Assembly: GCF_029784165.1 (NCBI RefSeq)
Contig: NC_073696.1
Span: 267,746,760 to 267,810,759 of the forward strand
From: Wyeomyia smithii
Taxonomy: Eukaryota > Arthropoda > Insecta > Diptera > Culicidae
DNA: 64,000 nucleotides
Reading direction: 5' to 3'
The notes under the pieces were generated by a model. The model had not been told where the DNA came from and did no database searches. It worked only from the letters and a program-made list of their open reading frames with translations. The position numbers and the translations under genes were made by a program. This document shows, in pieces, positions 33,461-46,300 of this stretch (within the stretch, counting starts at the first letter, position 1; each line of letters begins with the position of its first letter).

Positions 33461-35014
33461 ATTAGCTGTATAATGTTTTCAAAGCAAATTATCAATTTAT
33501 CAAAAGATAAAAAAATCTAAATAATTATTTCAGCACAGATCTCTTTAACGCGAGAAAGATCTTGGTTTTTAATTTTCCACAGCAGAAATTCTTATTTTTT
33601 TTTCGTTATAGAACAAGTGAAAAATATAATAAAGGAGTAAAGAACACTAAAAACATGAACTGAAGAAGAACATCAACGAACTACCACAAAGTACACCTCT
33701 CGTAAAGCGCCGTTCTTTGAAACATCAAAGCTACTCGATGCTTATGCGAAACAAAATAGCAGTGCTTGCCCAGACTTAGTCGCTCCTTTTTACAAGCATG
33801 GACACTTACGATTCGCTGCTCTCTTCAAGAAAGTGCGTCGCTTTACCCACCAGTGAGAGGGCAATTGTTTTCACAGTGAAAGATAATCTCCTACACACGA
33901 GTGATTCTCTGAGGAAAAACGACAAGCCTACTCGTGAGTTTTGCTATCATGAAACGGGGTGTTATTGTTAGGTGCTGTCAGCTTTATTTTAACTATTTTA
34001 CAATCAGATGATTTTGGGGCGCCAAGAAGCGCCATTGGTGTGTATATGCATATGTCGTGAGCAGATTCTTGTTCGGTTTTATCTCGGCAACATTTCCTAT
34101 CACTTTCAGAACTTTATCAGCTACTAAGTATTCTATAACAGCTAGTAGATGGACAGACGTTCTAGTATTAGAGTATTTTTCTTCGCACTGTTGACGAGAT
34201 GAACGGAATTGTGCTTTTCTCGTGTTTGTCGTGACCAGATCTTGGAAAGTAAGTAAAATTTTTATAAAAGGTAGCAATTTTATACCAGACTTTAGAGAGA
34301 CATTTTAAAGAAGAAGGAACCGCGTAGACGACAGAATAAAAAAGAGAAAATGAAACATTTTCTTATAGTTTTCAATTGCTGTACTGGCTGCAATCGAAAA
34401 ATAAACACTAAGAAGGTAACCTAGAGTACAACGCTCGTGTGGCAGAAATATATTAACTGCCGCACGAGCGCTCAAAAAGCTTATTTCTTTAATTCTCATT
34501 TGCATGACGTGTGGAATGATTGTCGTTCTATCTATTTTCTATCATTTTCAGAACTCTATCAGTCATTATGACGCGTGAGTGGCATCAAATTTCTAGCTAC
34601 TTCGAAATAAAATGATATTGGGGTGCTTAGAAGCTCCATTGGTGTTGTCACAATAGATGCACCCGGCAAGTCTGTTGATTTTCTGGGTATTGCGAATTAC
34701 CATATCGCTGGTTCTGTGCAACGCTGGCATAACTCAAAATTCATAGTTTCAAGAAAAACGCGTTTGAAAAGTAGCGTTGAAAATAACATTTTAAATTTTC
34801 AAGAAAACTTCAATTTTCTATACTTCAACTTTTCATTGAAATTTTTTGTTGTCTACTTAATTTCGATTTGAGCTGCAAAGGCACTTCTATCTATAACTCT
34901 TGATTTTTGTGATTTTTGATACGTGATTTCGTGGGATGGAACTTAGCAGTACACTGTTTGCATCAAAAACTAAAAATGCAAAATTTTTAGTGGTGCCAGT
35001 GTTACCCAAAACCG
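33461..35014. other. Spacer with MITE-end-like phrases
   Basis: At 34013-34040 and 34617-34690 there are two similar phrases (GGGGCGCCAAGAAGCGCCAT and GGGGTGCTTAGAAGCTCCAT, both followed by TGGTGT). They are related to the fragments near 31203. No gene is recognised. A promoter-like or coding interpretation is not supported. Confidence 0.4.
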
Positions 35015-35833
35015 ACGCACACTGTTTCCAAAGCTGCAAAAACGTGATCGAAATTATTTTGACCCAAAAACTTGATATTAGAGCCACAGTGCCTTCAGTA
35101 AAGTTGTTCCATTAATTATTTTCCATGTTATAGAAGTTACAGTTTTGTGATTAATCCACTTAACAGTGAAAAGCGAATTTCCCTTTTTCATTTTTGCATT
35201 TAAAAATTCATCGCGTTCGGCAAAGTTGTAGCACATTGCATAAGAAACAACTTTGTCAAAGACACCATACTTCTATCTGTCTATAAATGGACTTATGTGG
35301 AGTTTTCTACAAATTGCCACTAAAAATCAGTTTTTTTTCAACATAACTTCTAGAAGTGATTTTCTACAATTTTTCAATGTTCTATGAAATTGTTTTCTAA
35401 AACAAAACAAACAATTTCTTGGAAGGAACTTTATTTTTATCTCACATATTTTTTTAGTTATTGACGATTTCTACTTAAATAATGCACTAAAACACAATAT
35501 CGCACGCTAGCCTGGGGGGGGGGGGGGGTGGGGGTCTAATGCGGTCTCGATCAACTAGATTAAGTTGAGAGAATTCGTTATCGATATTGTTTGTGTTTTG
35601 TGAGACCACCAAAAATAATAATGCACTAATAAATAATGCACTAATTCACACTAATTACTTTTTACTCATAAAAAATTTTCACTGTTAAGTGTATTGTTCA
35701 CAAAACTGTAACTTCTATGACATGGAGAATAATTAATGGAAAAACTTTACTGAAGACACTTTGGCTCTAAAATCAAGTTTTTTGGGTCAAAATAATTCCG
35801 ATCACGTTTTTGCAGCTTTGGAAACAGTGTGCG
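35015..35833. repeat. Inverted repeat with 158-bp arms
   Basis: The left arm (35015-35172) runs from CGCACACTGTTTCC through AAGCTGCAAAAACGTGATCG, AATTAATTATT and GTTACAGTTTTGTG to AACAGTGAAAA. The right arm (35675-35833) is its reverse complement with scattered changes. The loop holds a 19-base near-pure G run at 35513-35530 and a small insertion flanked by repeats of AATAATGCACTAA. No protein is encoded. It is probably a non-autonomous DNA transposon, and its flanking MITE-like phrases may be its true ends. Confidence 0.78.
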
Positions 35834-36189
35834 ACGATACGACGCGGGATGATTCTCGTTTTCTAGTTATTTCTGGCAGCATTTTTTTTAACTTAATTTT
35901 AGAACGATTTTACCGAGTTGTGTCTGGCTGAATTGAATTTAAACCAGCTCGGTAATTTTAATATGATCGTATTTTGGGCGACACAATTTTATTTCAAGGA
36001 CTTTTAGCGCCACTTCAACGCCACATGCAGCCAAAACTTTCACTTCGCTTGGAACTTCGAGTTAAAAATCGAAGGTTGTGAATCGCATCTTTTTTCGTAC
36101 ATGCACACACTAGTGAAAAAGAAAGATAGCAGAGAAAACTTGACTATTCAGCGCGTTAATATTTTGTTAGTGAATTTCGCTTGACATAA
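35834..36189. other. Short spacer
   Basis: AT-rich sequence between the inverted repeat and the satellite. It includes GGCGACACAATTTTATTTC and TTTTAGCGCCACTTC, loosely related to the MITE-like phrases near 34617. No gene is seen. Confidence 0.35.
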
Positions 36190-36725
36190 AGTGTAAATTG
36201 CAGAGTACAAGAACAAAAGTAAAGCAGGGACAACAAGTAGGGACAGTATGGATAAAAATCGGGAACAGTAGGGAGTTGTTTCTGACAAAAATAAGGGACA
36301 GTGGAGACAAAAGTAAGGTACAGCAGAAACAAAAATCAGTTGCAGCAGGAACGGAAAATAGGAACAGTAGGGATGAAAATTAGGAACAGTAGAAAAAAAA
36401 TTAGGAACAGTAGGGACAAAAATTAGTGACAGTAGGGATAAAATTAAAGGACAGTAGGGTCAAAAATAAGAGGGGGTAGGGATAAAAACTAGGGAGAGTA
36501 GAGACAAAAATTATAGACAGAGGGGACAAAAGTTATGGCCAACAGGAACAAAAATTTTTAACATTGAGGACAAAAAATCTGGGACAGTAGCGATTATAAA
36601 CAGGAGTGAAAACCATAGACAGTGAAAATTATAGACAGCAGGATCATCAATTATGGATAGTAGAGACAAAACTATGGAAAGCAGGAACAAAAATTATAAA
36701 CAGCAGGGATAAAAATTAAAAACCT
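36190..36725 (+). repeat. Degenerate GGGACAGTA-related satellite, left block
   Basis: Diverged units of about 20-24 bases built on GGGACAAAAATTAGGGACAG and variants fill this block. The same type of unit resumes at 39547-39786, directly before the clean 9-bp array. The two blocks look like one older satellite split by the transposon between them. Confidence 0.75.
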
Positions 36726-39546
36726 AAATTAATCCACCTAGCGGTCAGACCCAGCCTTTCTCATTCAATTTTTTATTTGTAAAAATAGATTCACATGAAC
36801 GCTTCAATCCAATAAATCTATATTCACTCTTTAGGTTCTAAAATATTGATGTTGTAATCTTTACATATAAAAATGCAGTCAAGCCTGTCTGATCCATATA
36901 GGTCCGAAAACTACCGAACCGATCGACGTGAAAATTTGTATGTAGGGGTTTTTGGTTCCGATAAAGGTTTCTATGATAGTTTGAGACCCCTCTCTCTTCT
37001 GGAAGGGAGGGGTCCCATACAAATGAAACATAAATTTCTATGTATGTGAATGTTTTCAGAGGTAACAAATATGTCCATAATGGTTTGACGCCCCTCCCTC
37101 TTCTGGAAGTACATGTTTCTTCACAAATTTCTGCACATCTCGCGAACGAATCAACTAAATGGAAACATATTGGCAGGTGAATGTTTTTAGTGGTAACAAA
37201 TATGTTCCATAATCGACCTCAGACAACATTTTGGATTGTAAGATGGCAACTTCCGGTTTCTGGAAAACAGCCGAAAATGACCAAATACCACCCAATATGA
37301 GTTTTTCTTTAACCAGTATGCCGTTAAAAATCCAGAAATTGTCTCCAAATGCCATTATGAAATCCAAAATGGCGACTTCCGGTGTCGGAAAAACAGCGGC
37401 AAATGACCAAATACCACCCAATATGGGTATATCCGGAGACGTAATGATGCACTGGAGCCACAAATCGACTTCAGACAACATTTTGAATTGTAAGATGGCA
37501 ACTTCCGGTTCTGGAAAACAGGTTGAAATGGACGATTCCCATTAAATATTAGTATTTCTGGAACCAGAAAGATGCACAGAAGCTAAAAATTGATCACAGA
37601 CACAATCTTGAATTTTAAGATGGTGACTTCCGGTGTCTGGCAAACAGCCGGAAATGACCAAATACCATTCAGTATGATTGTTTTCGGAACCAGAATTACG
37701 TCCAGATGCCAGAAATTGATTTCACAGGCAATTTTAAAGTATAAAATGACGACTTACGGCTTCTGAAAAACAATCCAAAGTGACCAAATATCACCCAATA
37801 TGAGTTTTTCTTTAACCAGTATCCTAAATACCATTTTGAAATCCAAGATGGCGACTACCGGTTTGTGAAAAACAGCCTAAAATAAACAAATACTATCCAA
37901 TATGAGTATCTCTGGAACCAGAATGATGCAAGGAGCTAACAATTGACCTCAGGCACCATTTTGAATTGCTAAATGGCAACTTATAGGCAACAGTCGGGAA
38001 TGACCGAATAATATTCAATATGGATATTTCCGTAAACGTGATGATGCATAGAAACCAAACATTGACCCTGGACACTATTTTGAATTTGAAGACGACCACT
38101 TTTAGTTTCTGGAAAACAACCAAAAATACCTCCCAATATGGGTATTTCCGGTGTCAGATTGATGCCAGAAAGTCTGCTGATAATGACAGAATACCACCCA
38201 ATATGAATATATTCAGAATTAAGGCGATGTACAGAAGCCAAAAGACGAGGATGTTGTCATTTCGATAAAACCAATCATTTCAAACGATTTGTTTTTTGAC
38301 TTTGATCATATCCTATGGCTGATTCGTCGTGCATTTGCAGACTTCAAACAAACCGCAAGGAATCAATGAACTTGGAACGTTCAAATAGTACGACACTACA
38401 TTTAAATTATGTTGAGGCCACATATATCGATCAAAGCAGGTATAGTTTTAAATAGTCTTTGAATTTCTCTTCTTTCTATAAATTCTGAGCCACATATCAA
38501 ATTGTTATGAAGTTTGTTATTTGTAAGTTTGAGAGATGACTCGTTCGTATAATAGACTTTCGTTGTTTTATTAACAATTCAATACATAACGGTTGCTTAA
38601 GTTTGATTATAATGGAATGAAATGGGAACGTGTAGGGCAGCCAAATTTTGAAACCACGTGTTCAATCATAATTCATCTGTTAACCCTTAACTAGCTCGCT
38701 CATCTGATAATAATATTAATCAATTCGGTTGTGTAGTTTCTGAGATAATGAAGTTTCGTGATTTTTCACAAGTCGGCACATTACAAATGAAGTTACAGTT
38801 CGATTACAGTAAAATTCAATAGGGTCTTCTGAGGCAGCTAGAGCATTCATTTGACACTAATTTTGTGGAAATCGGGTCGGCCATCTCTGAGAAAAGTGAG
38901 TGAGTCCAAGTAGTCTTCGGAATATGTTCCTTTGCATAGCTGGATTTCACATTTTTAAACATAACAGGCAAAGTAATAGTCCGATTGCAAAACAAATCAA
39001 TAGGGTCTTACGGGGCAATTAGACCTTCATTTGACACTGATTTTATGAAAATCGGTTCAGCCATTTCTGAGAAACATGAGTGAGATTAAACAGTCTTCAG
39101 AACACGTTTCTTTTCATAACCTCTGAACCACAAGTTCAATCTCTATGAAATTCAAAACTTAAGGGCTTTTTAGGTAGCCCGTTTTTTTGAGACCAATTTT
39201 GTTCAAATCGGTTGTGTAGTTTCTGAGATATTGATGTTTCATGATTTTCACATTTTTAAACATAACCTCTAAACTAAAAATCCGATTACAATAAAATTCA
39301 ATAGGGTCTTATGGGGCAACAAGACCTTTCATTTGCAATTAACTTCATGAAAATCGGTCCAGCCATATCTGAGAAAAGTGAGTGAGAATAAAAATCTTCA
39401 CATACACACACACATACACACACACATACAGAAAATGCTCAGCTCGTCGAGCTAAGTCGAGTGATATATGCCATTCGGCCCTTTGGAGCACTTTTATACT
39501 TTCGGTTTTGCAAGTGATTGCTATACCTTTCTAGGAGAAAGGCAAA
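36726..39546 (-). mobile_element. Array-bearing transposon inserted in the satellite
   Basis: The ends carry GCCTTTCTC (about 36754) and GAGAAAGGC (39535-39543) as inverted motifs. Inside, in order, are 150-bp-type units (36890-37180), about nine 122-bp-type units (37200-38260, marked by GATGGCAACTTCCGG and GACCAAATACCACCC), and about four units of roughly 150-180 bp (38640-39380, marked by AATTCAATAGGGTCTTA, CATTTGACACTGATTTT and AAATCGGTTCAGCCAT). A CA-rich tract follows, then TGCTCAGCTCGTCGAGCTAA, a phrase typical of repeats in culicine genomes. The first two array types match 19490-21154 in reverse orientation. No transposase is seen. Confidence 0.7.
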
Positions 39547-39786
39547 ACAATAGGAACAAAAATTAGGGGCAAAAATAAGACAGCATGAGCACAAGTAATG
39601 GACAATGAGGACGAAACTATGGACAGTAGGGACGAAAACTATGGACAGTAAAAACCAAAGTATAGACAGTAGGGACAAAAATTATGGACAGCAGGGACAA
39701 AAATTAGAGACAGTAAGAACAAAAACCAGAGACAGTGATACAAAAAGTAGCAGGAACAAAAATACAGGACAACAGGGTCAAAATTA
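39547..39786 (+). repeat. Degenerate satellite, right block
   Basis: Units such as GGGACAAAAATTATGGACAG and GGAACAAAAATTAGGGG continue the pattern of 36190-36725 and grade into the regular 9-bp array. Spacing between units is still irregular here. Confidence 0.75.
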
Positions 39787-41366
39787 GGGAGAGTAGAGAG
39801 AGTAGTGAGAGTAGAGACAGTAATGAAAGTAGAGACAGTAATGAGAGTAGAGACAGTATTGAGAGTAGAGACAGTAGAAAGAGTAGTGACAGTAGTGAAA
39901 GTAGAGACAGTAATGAGAGTAGAGACAGTAATGAGAGTAGAGACAGTAATGAGAGTAGAGACAGTAATGAGAGTAGAGACAGTAGAAAGAGTAGAGACAG
40001 TAGTGAAAGTAGAGACAGTAATGAGAGTAGAGACAGTAATGAGAGTAGAGACAGTAATGAGAGTAGAGACAGTAGGAACAGTAGGGACAGTAGGGACAGT
40101 AGGGACAGTAGGGACAGTAGGGACAGTAGGGACAGTAGAAAGAGTAGTGACAGTAGTGAAAGTAGAGACAGTAATGAGAGTAGAGACAGTAATGAGAGTA
40201 GAGACAGTAATGAGAGTAGAGACAGTAATGAGAGTAGAGACAGTAATGAGAGTAGAGACAGTAGAAAGAGTAGAGACAGTAGTGAAAGTAGAGACAGTAG
40301 TGAAAGTAGAGACAGTAATGAGAGTAGAGACAGTAATGAGAGTAGAGACAGTAATGAGAGTAGAGACAGTAGGAACAGTAGGGACAGTAGGGACAGTAGG
40401 GACAGTAGGGACAGTAGGGACAGTAGGGACAGTAGGGACAGTAGGGACAGTAGGGACAGTAGGGACAGTAGGGACAGTAGGGACAGTAGGGACAGTAGGG
40501 ACAGTAGGGACAGTAGGGACAGTAGGGACAGTAGGGACAGTAGGGACAGTAGGGACAGTAGGAACAGTAGGGACAGTAGGGACAGTAGGGACAGTAGGGA
40601 CAGTAGGGACAGTAGGAACAGTAGGGACAGTAGGGACAGTAGGGACAGTAGGGACAGTAGGGACAGTAGGGACAGTAGGGACAGTAGGGACAGTAGGGAC
40701 AGTAGGGACAGTAGGGACAGTAGGGACAGTAGGGACAGTAGGGACAGTAGGGACAGTAGGGACAGTAGGGACAGTAGGGACAGTAGGGACAGTAGGGACA
40801 GTAGGGACAGTAGGGACAGTAGGGACAGTAGGGACAGTAGGGACAGTAGGGACAGTAGGGACAGTAGGGACAGTAGGGACAGTAGGGACAGTAGGAACAG
40901 TAGGGACAGTAGGAACAGTAGGGACAGTAGGGACAGTAGGGACAGTAGGGACAGTAGGGACAGTAGGGACAGTAGGGACAGTAGGGACAGTAGGAACAGT
41001 AGGGACAGTAGGGACAGTAGGGACAGTAGGGACAGTAGGGACAGTAGGGACAGTAGGGACAGTAGGGACAGTAGGGACAGTAAGGACAGTAGGGACAGTA
41101 GGGACAGTAGGGACAGTAGGGACAGTAGGGACAGTAGGGACAGTAGGGACAGTAGGGACAGTAGGGACAGTAGGGACAGTAGGGACAGTAGGGACAGTAG
41201 GGACAGTAGGGACAGTAGGGACAGTAGGGACAGTAGGGACAGTAGGGACAGTAGGGACAGTAGGGACAGTAGGGACAGTAGGGACAGTAGGGACAGTAGG
41301 GACAGTAGGGACAGTAGGGACAGTAGGGACAGTAGGGACAGTAGGAACAGTAGGGACAGTAGAGAA
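39787..41366 (+). repeat. GGGACAGTA 9-bp minisatellite, about 1.6 kb
   Basis: About 175 steps of nine bases. From about 40377 to 41360 it is almost pure GGGACAGTA with rare GGAACAGTA variants. The first part uses AGAGACAGTAATGAGAGT and AGAAAGAGT variants arranged in a higher-order block that is repeated with an offset near 270 bases (39868 and 40138). Because nine is a multiple of three and no unit makes a stop codon in three of the frames, frames of about 550 codons stay open on both strands (Arg-Asp-Ser, Gly-Thr-Val and Leu-Ser-Leu repeats). They are consequences of the repeat, not genes. Confidence 0.97.
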
Positions 41367-44300
41367 ACCAATGTTAAATGTCGCTTTTGTGCAATCAGCT
41401 TTGTCTAATAAACAAAAGTGTGTTCATGGAAAAAGTTTTTAAAACAATGAATATAGAATTTTTTTCGCTATTAATAGTGCATCTTTGCTATTTACGTTCG
41501 GAAAGCTTTTGAACGAGGTTATAATTACTTCAGAATAGTTGGTTCAGGTGTGTTTCGTCTGTGTTCGGAGCATTTACGAAAAAGAGGATTGAAATACAAC
41601 AAAATGTTAGATAAACTTGGCGTCCAGCTCGAATTTCTGGGAGCAACAATTCCCATTAATCGCCTCGCACGATAGCCGAAAGTCCATCCCCCTCGCCGAT
41701 AAAGACAACGATTTCAATATTGCCGCTTCGGGTGCTCTGCTCTCATCCGTATTACGAATTCCCATTACCATAATTCTTTCATCAGAACTTAAATTTAACC
41801 AGCAAACCGAAAGTTTGTTTTCGACGTCGTTGCTGGCCGCCAGTTGTTCGATGCGCGATAATGGAATATTGGGGAATCATAGTTTACCCCGTACTTGAGA
41901 CCAGTTATTAAGTAGTTTAGTAACTTTTCAGCAACTCCGTTATCGAAAAATCTCACTAGCATCAGCAACAGCGGCAGCAGCAGCAGTTATTGCTTGGGGT
42001 TGGCTGTTTCAAACGATAACACCGACGGATGATGATGGGTTGATGGAAAGTTGGCTTCGATACGGCAAAGTTTCAAACGAGAAAACTAATTTGATTTGTT
42101 CGCAGAAAGAAGATTCATTTTTCTTGCTTCAAGTGATGATGGAAAGATGGTATTTTATAATGAATTGGAACAGTGAGAGAAAGAGAGATTAAATGTTTGA
42201 GGTTATTTGCTTGAGAAAAAAAAACTCGCTGATCCGCACTGATTTTCCGTTCCAATTATTGTCTGGACTAGAATCTCATCGCTGTACTTGTTTAGTACTC
42301 CCCTTTATCGAGTAGTAAAACTGCTATGTGCTCAGAAAACCCATCCGAATACCACAGACCAAAAAGCCATTGAAAATTCAGCTGATGTACGATGTGCCCT
42401 GGCGAGAACGACGACACGACCGTACTTTCGGAAGGCAAAAGGAATAGGTTATGTCATTATCTTTGGATTTGTGGCTTTTCATTCCGTGAGTACGCCAGTC
42501 TCGAGATCCTACCACTTCAAACGAAATGAAATGAAACGAAACACCACAACACAGAGCTTGTCGAAAGGATAGAGAACGCTTTGGTTTTCGCAGGTTTTTG
42601 TCTGATCCGACGGAACTACCGGTAAGTGCTCATTAGCGCGTGCGAACGTGGGGGAAGATTGCCAACTTTCTCGAGTAGAATTTTACGCTCGTACTTACTG
42701 TCATAAATCAGTGTGGTTGCTCGCATAAATAATCACGACGAAACATACACACGACTGCGAAAACCACCCGAGAACCAGTCCTAGAGCAAACAAATCAAGA
42801 TTTATCCAGACGTAAATTCTCCGAGGCACCCTTGTTAACGCGTCAGAGCCTGGTAAACTGAATATAAACATGTGTATCCAGCAATCTGTGCCGGCCGGAT
42901 CCGCCCACCAGCAACGACGCACTTAATCCAACTATCGCACTGAATAATTAACCACTTAGACAAGATTTAATAATTATCCTGTCCATCATCGTTGCTATCA
43001 TCATCAATTGAACCGGCAACAAAGAGGTTGAGGGGTTGGTGTTGCTAGCGTCCACACGAACTGCTCCCCGCTGCCGGGAGGGGACTTCCTGCAATCAAAC
43101 ATGGACCTTTGGAAGCTCGAGGCTGACCGAAGATCTTCGCCACTGGCTGCGGCGTTACCGCGTTCGATGTAAATCCACTGTCCAGCGGCCGCTCGGAGGT
43201 AGCATTATTAATTCAAGCTTAATTACTTCGTTTGCCGTAATTTATCATGACTGGAGGGGGCTACGTGCGGGGAGGCAGCTTCGGAGGTGTTTAACAGAAA
43301 GGACGACGAACAAAACGTGTTACTTGACCAGGCGGAAACGTCTTGTTGGTTGCTCTCGGACGGAGTCAAACCAGCCGGTGTAAGCGGGGTTGAGCGATGT
43401 TAACAGATCTGGAACGGATTAAGTCTGACTTGTCCGAGCATTGTGCAAACATTATTCATTTTGTCGTAAGTTTGTCTACAGACATGTCTTGGTGTTACAG
43501 TATAGATGAATGGCTTTCGTGGCTTTACTGATTTCTTTGTTTTATTCATGGTAAAAATATCAAAAAAATGTTAAAATATATAATATATTAAACATGTCAA
43601 GGGCGTAAGAGAATTTGTGACGGATCTTCTAGAGATGCTGTGTCTTTGTCACTGCCTACAAAGGAAAGATTATGAAAGCGGATGAAAATTCACTTTCAAC
43701 CTTGTGAGCAACCCACTTAACGATTCCCTCGGCTGTGGGCGCTTCGGCCCCGGAAAGGCTAAAGGACATTTAATTAAAGCTAATGAAAGGCTTTCTTTGT
43801 GTATTCGTACAATTTTTCCCTGTAGTTGCTCCAGAAGGAAGCGAAGACTAAGTCTGATGAACGCCACTCGGAACAAGGCACAGTGTGGCAAGCTGTTTGC
43901 ATTAGTGATTACCTCAGCTGGACAGCACAGCTGATGACACCATAAATACAGTCCCAGTCTGCCTGGCCCGAATGTACATAGGACCCCGAACACGGACACC
44001 CACACACACACATGACTGCGAGCTACGTGCTATTGAGTGAAAGGAAGAAGCTAAGAAGTGCTTGAAGTGTATTAAGGAGTTTTCAACGATAAGCCAGAAA
44101 GGGTAAAATCTTCGAGAAAAGTTTAAAGAATTGAGGTTATGCTGGGTAAAAAGTTCGGGAGCAATTTTTTGTGTGGAACACCTGCTGAAATAGTTGCATT
44201 TACCCTTGAAAAACAAACGAAATGTTTACCCAAAGTTCGGATGCAAGTTTGCGTCTGAAAAGTCCGCTCAGGCTCCAAAAAAAAATTCTGCCTGCCATCT

Positions 44301-45046
44301 GTTTTATTTGCAATTAGGAGCGAAATTGCACAGATGGCCACATGCCACGTTCGCTGATGGCACTCCAATTCGCTGCACATTGGTATGGACAGTGTCAGCT
44401 GGGAATGAATGCCAGCAGCAATGCCTTGCATGAAACGCGAATTTCAATTAAACTCTACAGATAACGGCAACTGCAGCATCGGTTGTGGTGGCAAGTGAAA
44501 AATGACAGTGACACATATCCAATTCGTTTGAGAGTATTTTCTCGGGCGATAAATTATGCCTGTTGCATGCTGAAACATGGATGACAAGCGAAATGCTGCA
44601 TGTTGGGTTTAATTATGCATTGCTGTCTTATAAAAATGAATTTCAAGGTCGAATTATCATCTATTTGAATAATTCAACATTTTGGTGAAATTATAGATTT
44701 AAAATGGACACGCACGCTTTTGTAGAAGGCTACTAAACCCAGGCGCGCTATTCTGTTTGTGCCCAGTATGACTATATCTGTACAGAAGTTCTAAAATTTC
44801 ATGACTACAATATGTAGAAATAAAATGTTCAGTTGTGTCCCGCGGTGGTTCACTGTTAAGAGATTTCATCTGTATTATTTTCATTCCACCGATGGGGAAC
44901 CGTCTTCCAGATCCTACTGTCTGGTAGGGACCCTTTACAGAAAACCGAGCGTGAATTTGGCGAGTAGAGATAAAAAATAGTGTTCGACATCGGACCGGGT
45001 GATCAGGGCCGGCGTCACATTATTTTTCCGAGTGGGTAGTAAGCAA
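41367..45046. other. Low-copy, moderate-GC DNA, no recognised gene
   Basis: Sequence complexity is ordinary and few repeats are visible. Small CAG/CAGCAG-type runs occur near 41960-41985. Frames such as 43036-43383 plus (115 codons) and 43670-44011 minus (113 codons) show no family, overlap others, and lack supporting splice or start context. With 26.7-30 kb and 56.4-59.7 kb, this is among the best places to look for host regulatory or exonic sequence by comparison with other mosquitoes. Confidence 0.4.
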
Positions 45047-45440
45047 TAGAGATGGTTGGGTTTGATGTTTTTCAAACCCGTACCCGACCCAAACCCGATT
45101 TTTTTTCCAGTCGAAACCCGAGCCCGACCCGAACCCGAAACTTTTTTTTTCGTTCAAACCCGAACCCGAAAATTTTATTTCCATGAAACCCGACCCGAAC
45201 ACGAAATTATGAAACCCGAACCCGAGATTTCATAGATTTTACAGTCGGGTTTCGGGTTTTCATACCCAAACCCGACCTAAACGCGACATTTTCAAACCCG
45301 AACCCGAATTTTTTTTTTCACCAAACCCGAACCCGACCCGTACCCGACACTTTCAAAAATTTTCGAATCCGAACCCGTCGAGTACGGGTCGGGTTCGGGT
45401 TTCGGGTTCGAAAACCCGAAACCCGACCATCTCTACTAAG
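45047..45440. mobile_element. MITE rich in AACCCGAACCCGA
   Basis: The ends are TAGAGATGGTTGGGTTT and, on the right, AAACCCGACCATCTCTA, an inverted repeat of 17 bases with one mismatch. The phrase GTAAGCAATAG occurs at both flanks (from 45038 and again from about 45441), with four extra bases on the right, so it probably marks a target duplication that was slightly altered. The interior is made of short repeats of the type AACCCGACCCGAACCCG. A glycine-serine-phenylalanine-rich minus-strand frame (45020-45202) is a by-product of those repeats. Confidence 0.75.
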
Positions 45441-45812
45441 TAAGCAATAGGAAAGGTTCATGAGTGACAAAAGCGTAGACGGGAAGGCAACCTACTGATA
45501 CCTGAGCATAATTTTACGAAAAATCGACAGTGCATCAACAATAGGGTGCCAATGAAATGTATAAGAGAAAAAAGATTTTCGAATTTAATTTCAGTAGTAA
45601 TAGGGTTTGCAATTCCAGCATCGATTTCCCGGGAATTGCCTTTTCTTGTGATTCCCGGATCCCGGGGATAGAAATATTTATTCTCGGAAGCCCAGGATTC
45701 CAGAGTTCCTCGGAAAATTTCGTTAGATTAAATGTATATTGCAATAAAACTAATTATCTTATCAAAACGCGATACTAGCGTCGTCAAAGTGTATAGCAGC
45801 TTTCAAGTGGGC

Positions 45813-46072
45813 ATTACACGAAGCAAATATTTGCTTGAATTGACGGTCAATATTTACCTGCCGTGTAATACCAAATTACTTGCTGCAATAATTTGTCAAA
45901 TATATTTGAAATATTGTTCTGCCAATGCAAACTAGATTTGCTACGCGGTTTATATTTTGAAAATAATGCATCGGGTAATGGTATAGCGAATATGTTTGAT
46001 AAAAAATGAGCGAACAGGTTATGCTACGTTAAAACAAATAGAGTTTTGAGCAAATATTTGCTATAGTGTAAT
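45813..46072. mobile_element. Possible inner MITE with AAGCAAATATTTGCT ends
   Basis: GCATTACACGAAGCAAATAT with TTGCT at about 45813 pairs with GAGCAAATATTTGCTATAGTG and TAAT near 46052-46072 as an inverted repeat. A second palindromic phrase follows the left end (TTGACGGTCAA). No clean target duplication was found, so it may be an old insertion or part of the surrounding hAT element. Confidence 0.5.
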
Positions 46073-46300
46073 AGTATAGCATATAAATTCGGCCGAAGAA
46101 ATATTTCGCCCAAAAAAATGAGTACCAAATATAACCAAATATAAATATAACAAATATTTTCCTCGTTTAATGCCTGCCTAACAGTCAGCTTAATCTTCAA
46201 CAAACTGAAAAGATTGGACACTTTCTAATGAAATGTAACAAGAGCTGAAATCGGTGATTTAAAAGTATTCTAGATATCAAACAGCAGCGGTGATTCAGCG

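Noticed and set aside
35545..35625. Second Feilai-like SINE fragment on the minus strand
   Set aside because: Only about 25 bases (around CAATATCGATAACGAATTC) match the copy at 26482-26667; the rest differs, so it may be a chance or a shared target motif.
39787..41366. CRISPR-like array
   Set aside because: The repeats have no unique spacers and the surrounding genome is an insect's.
39704..41442. Three frames of about 550 codons (Arg-Asp-Ser, Gly-Thr-Val and Leu-Ser-Leu repeats)
   Set aside because: They exist only because the 9-bp repeat contains no stop codon; they overlap on both strands and have no start or splice context.
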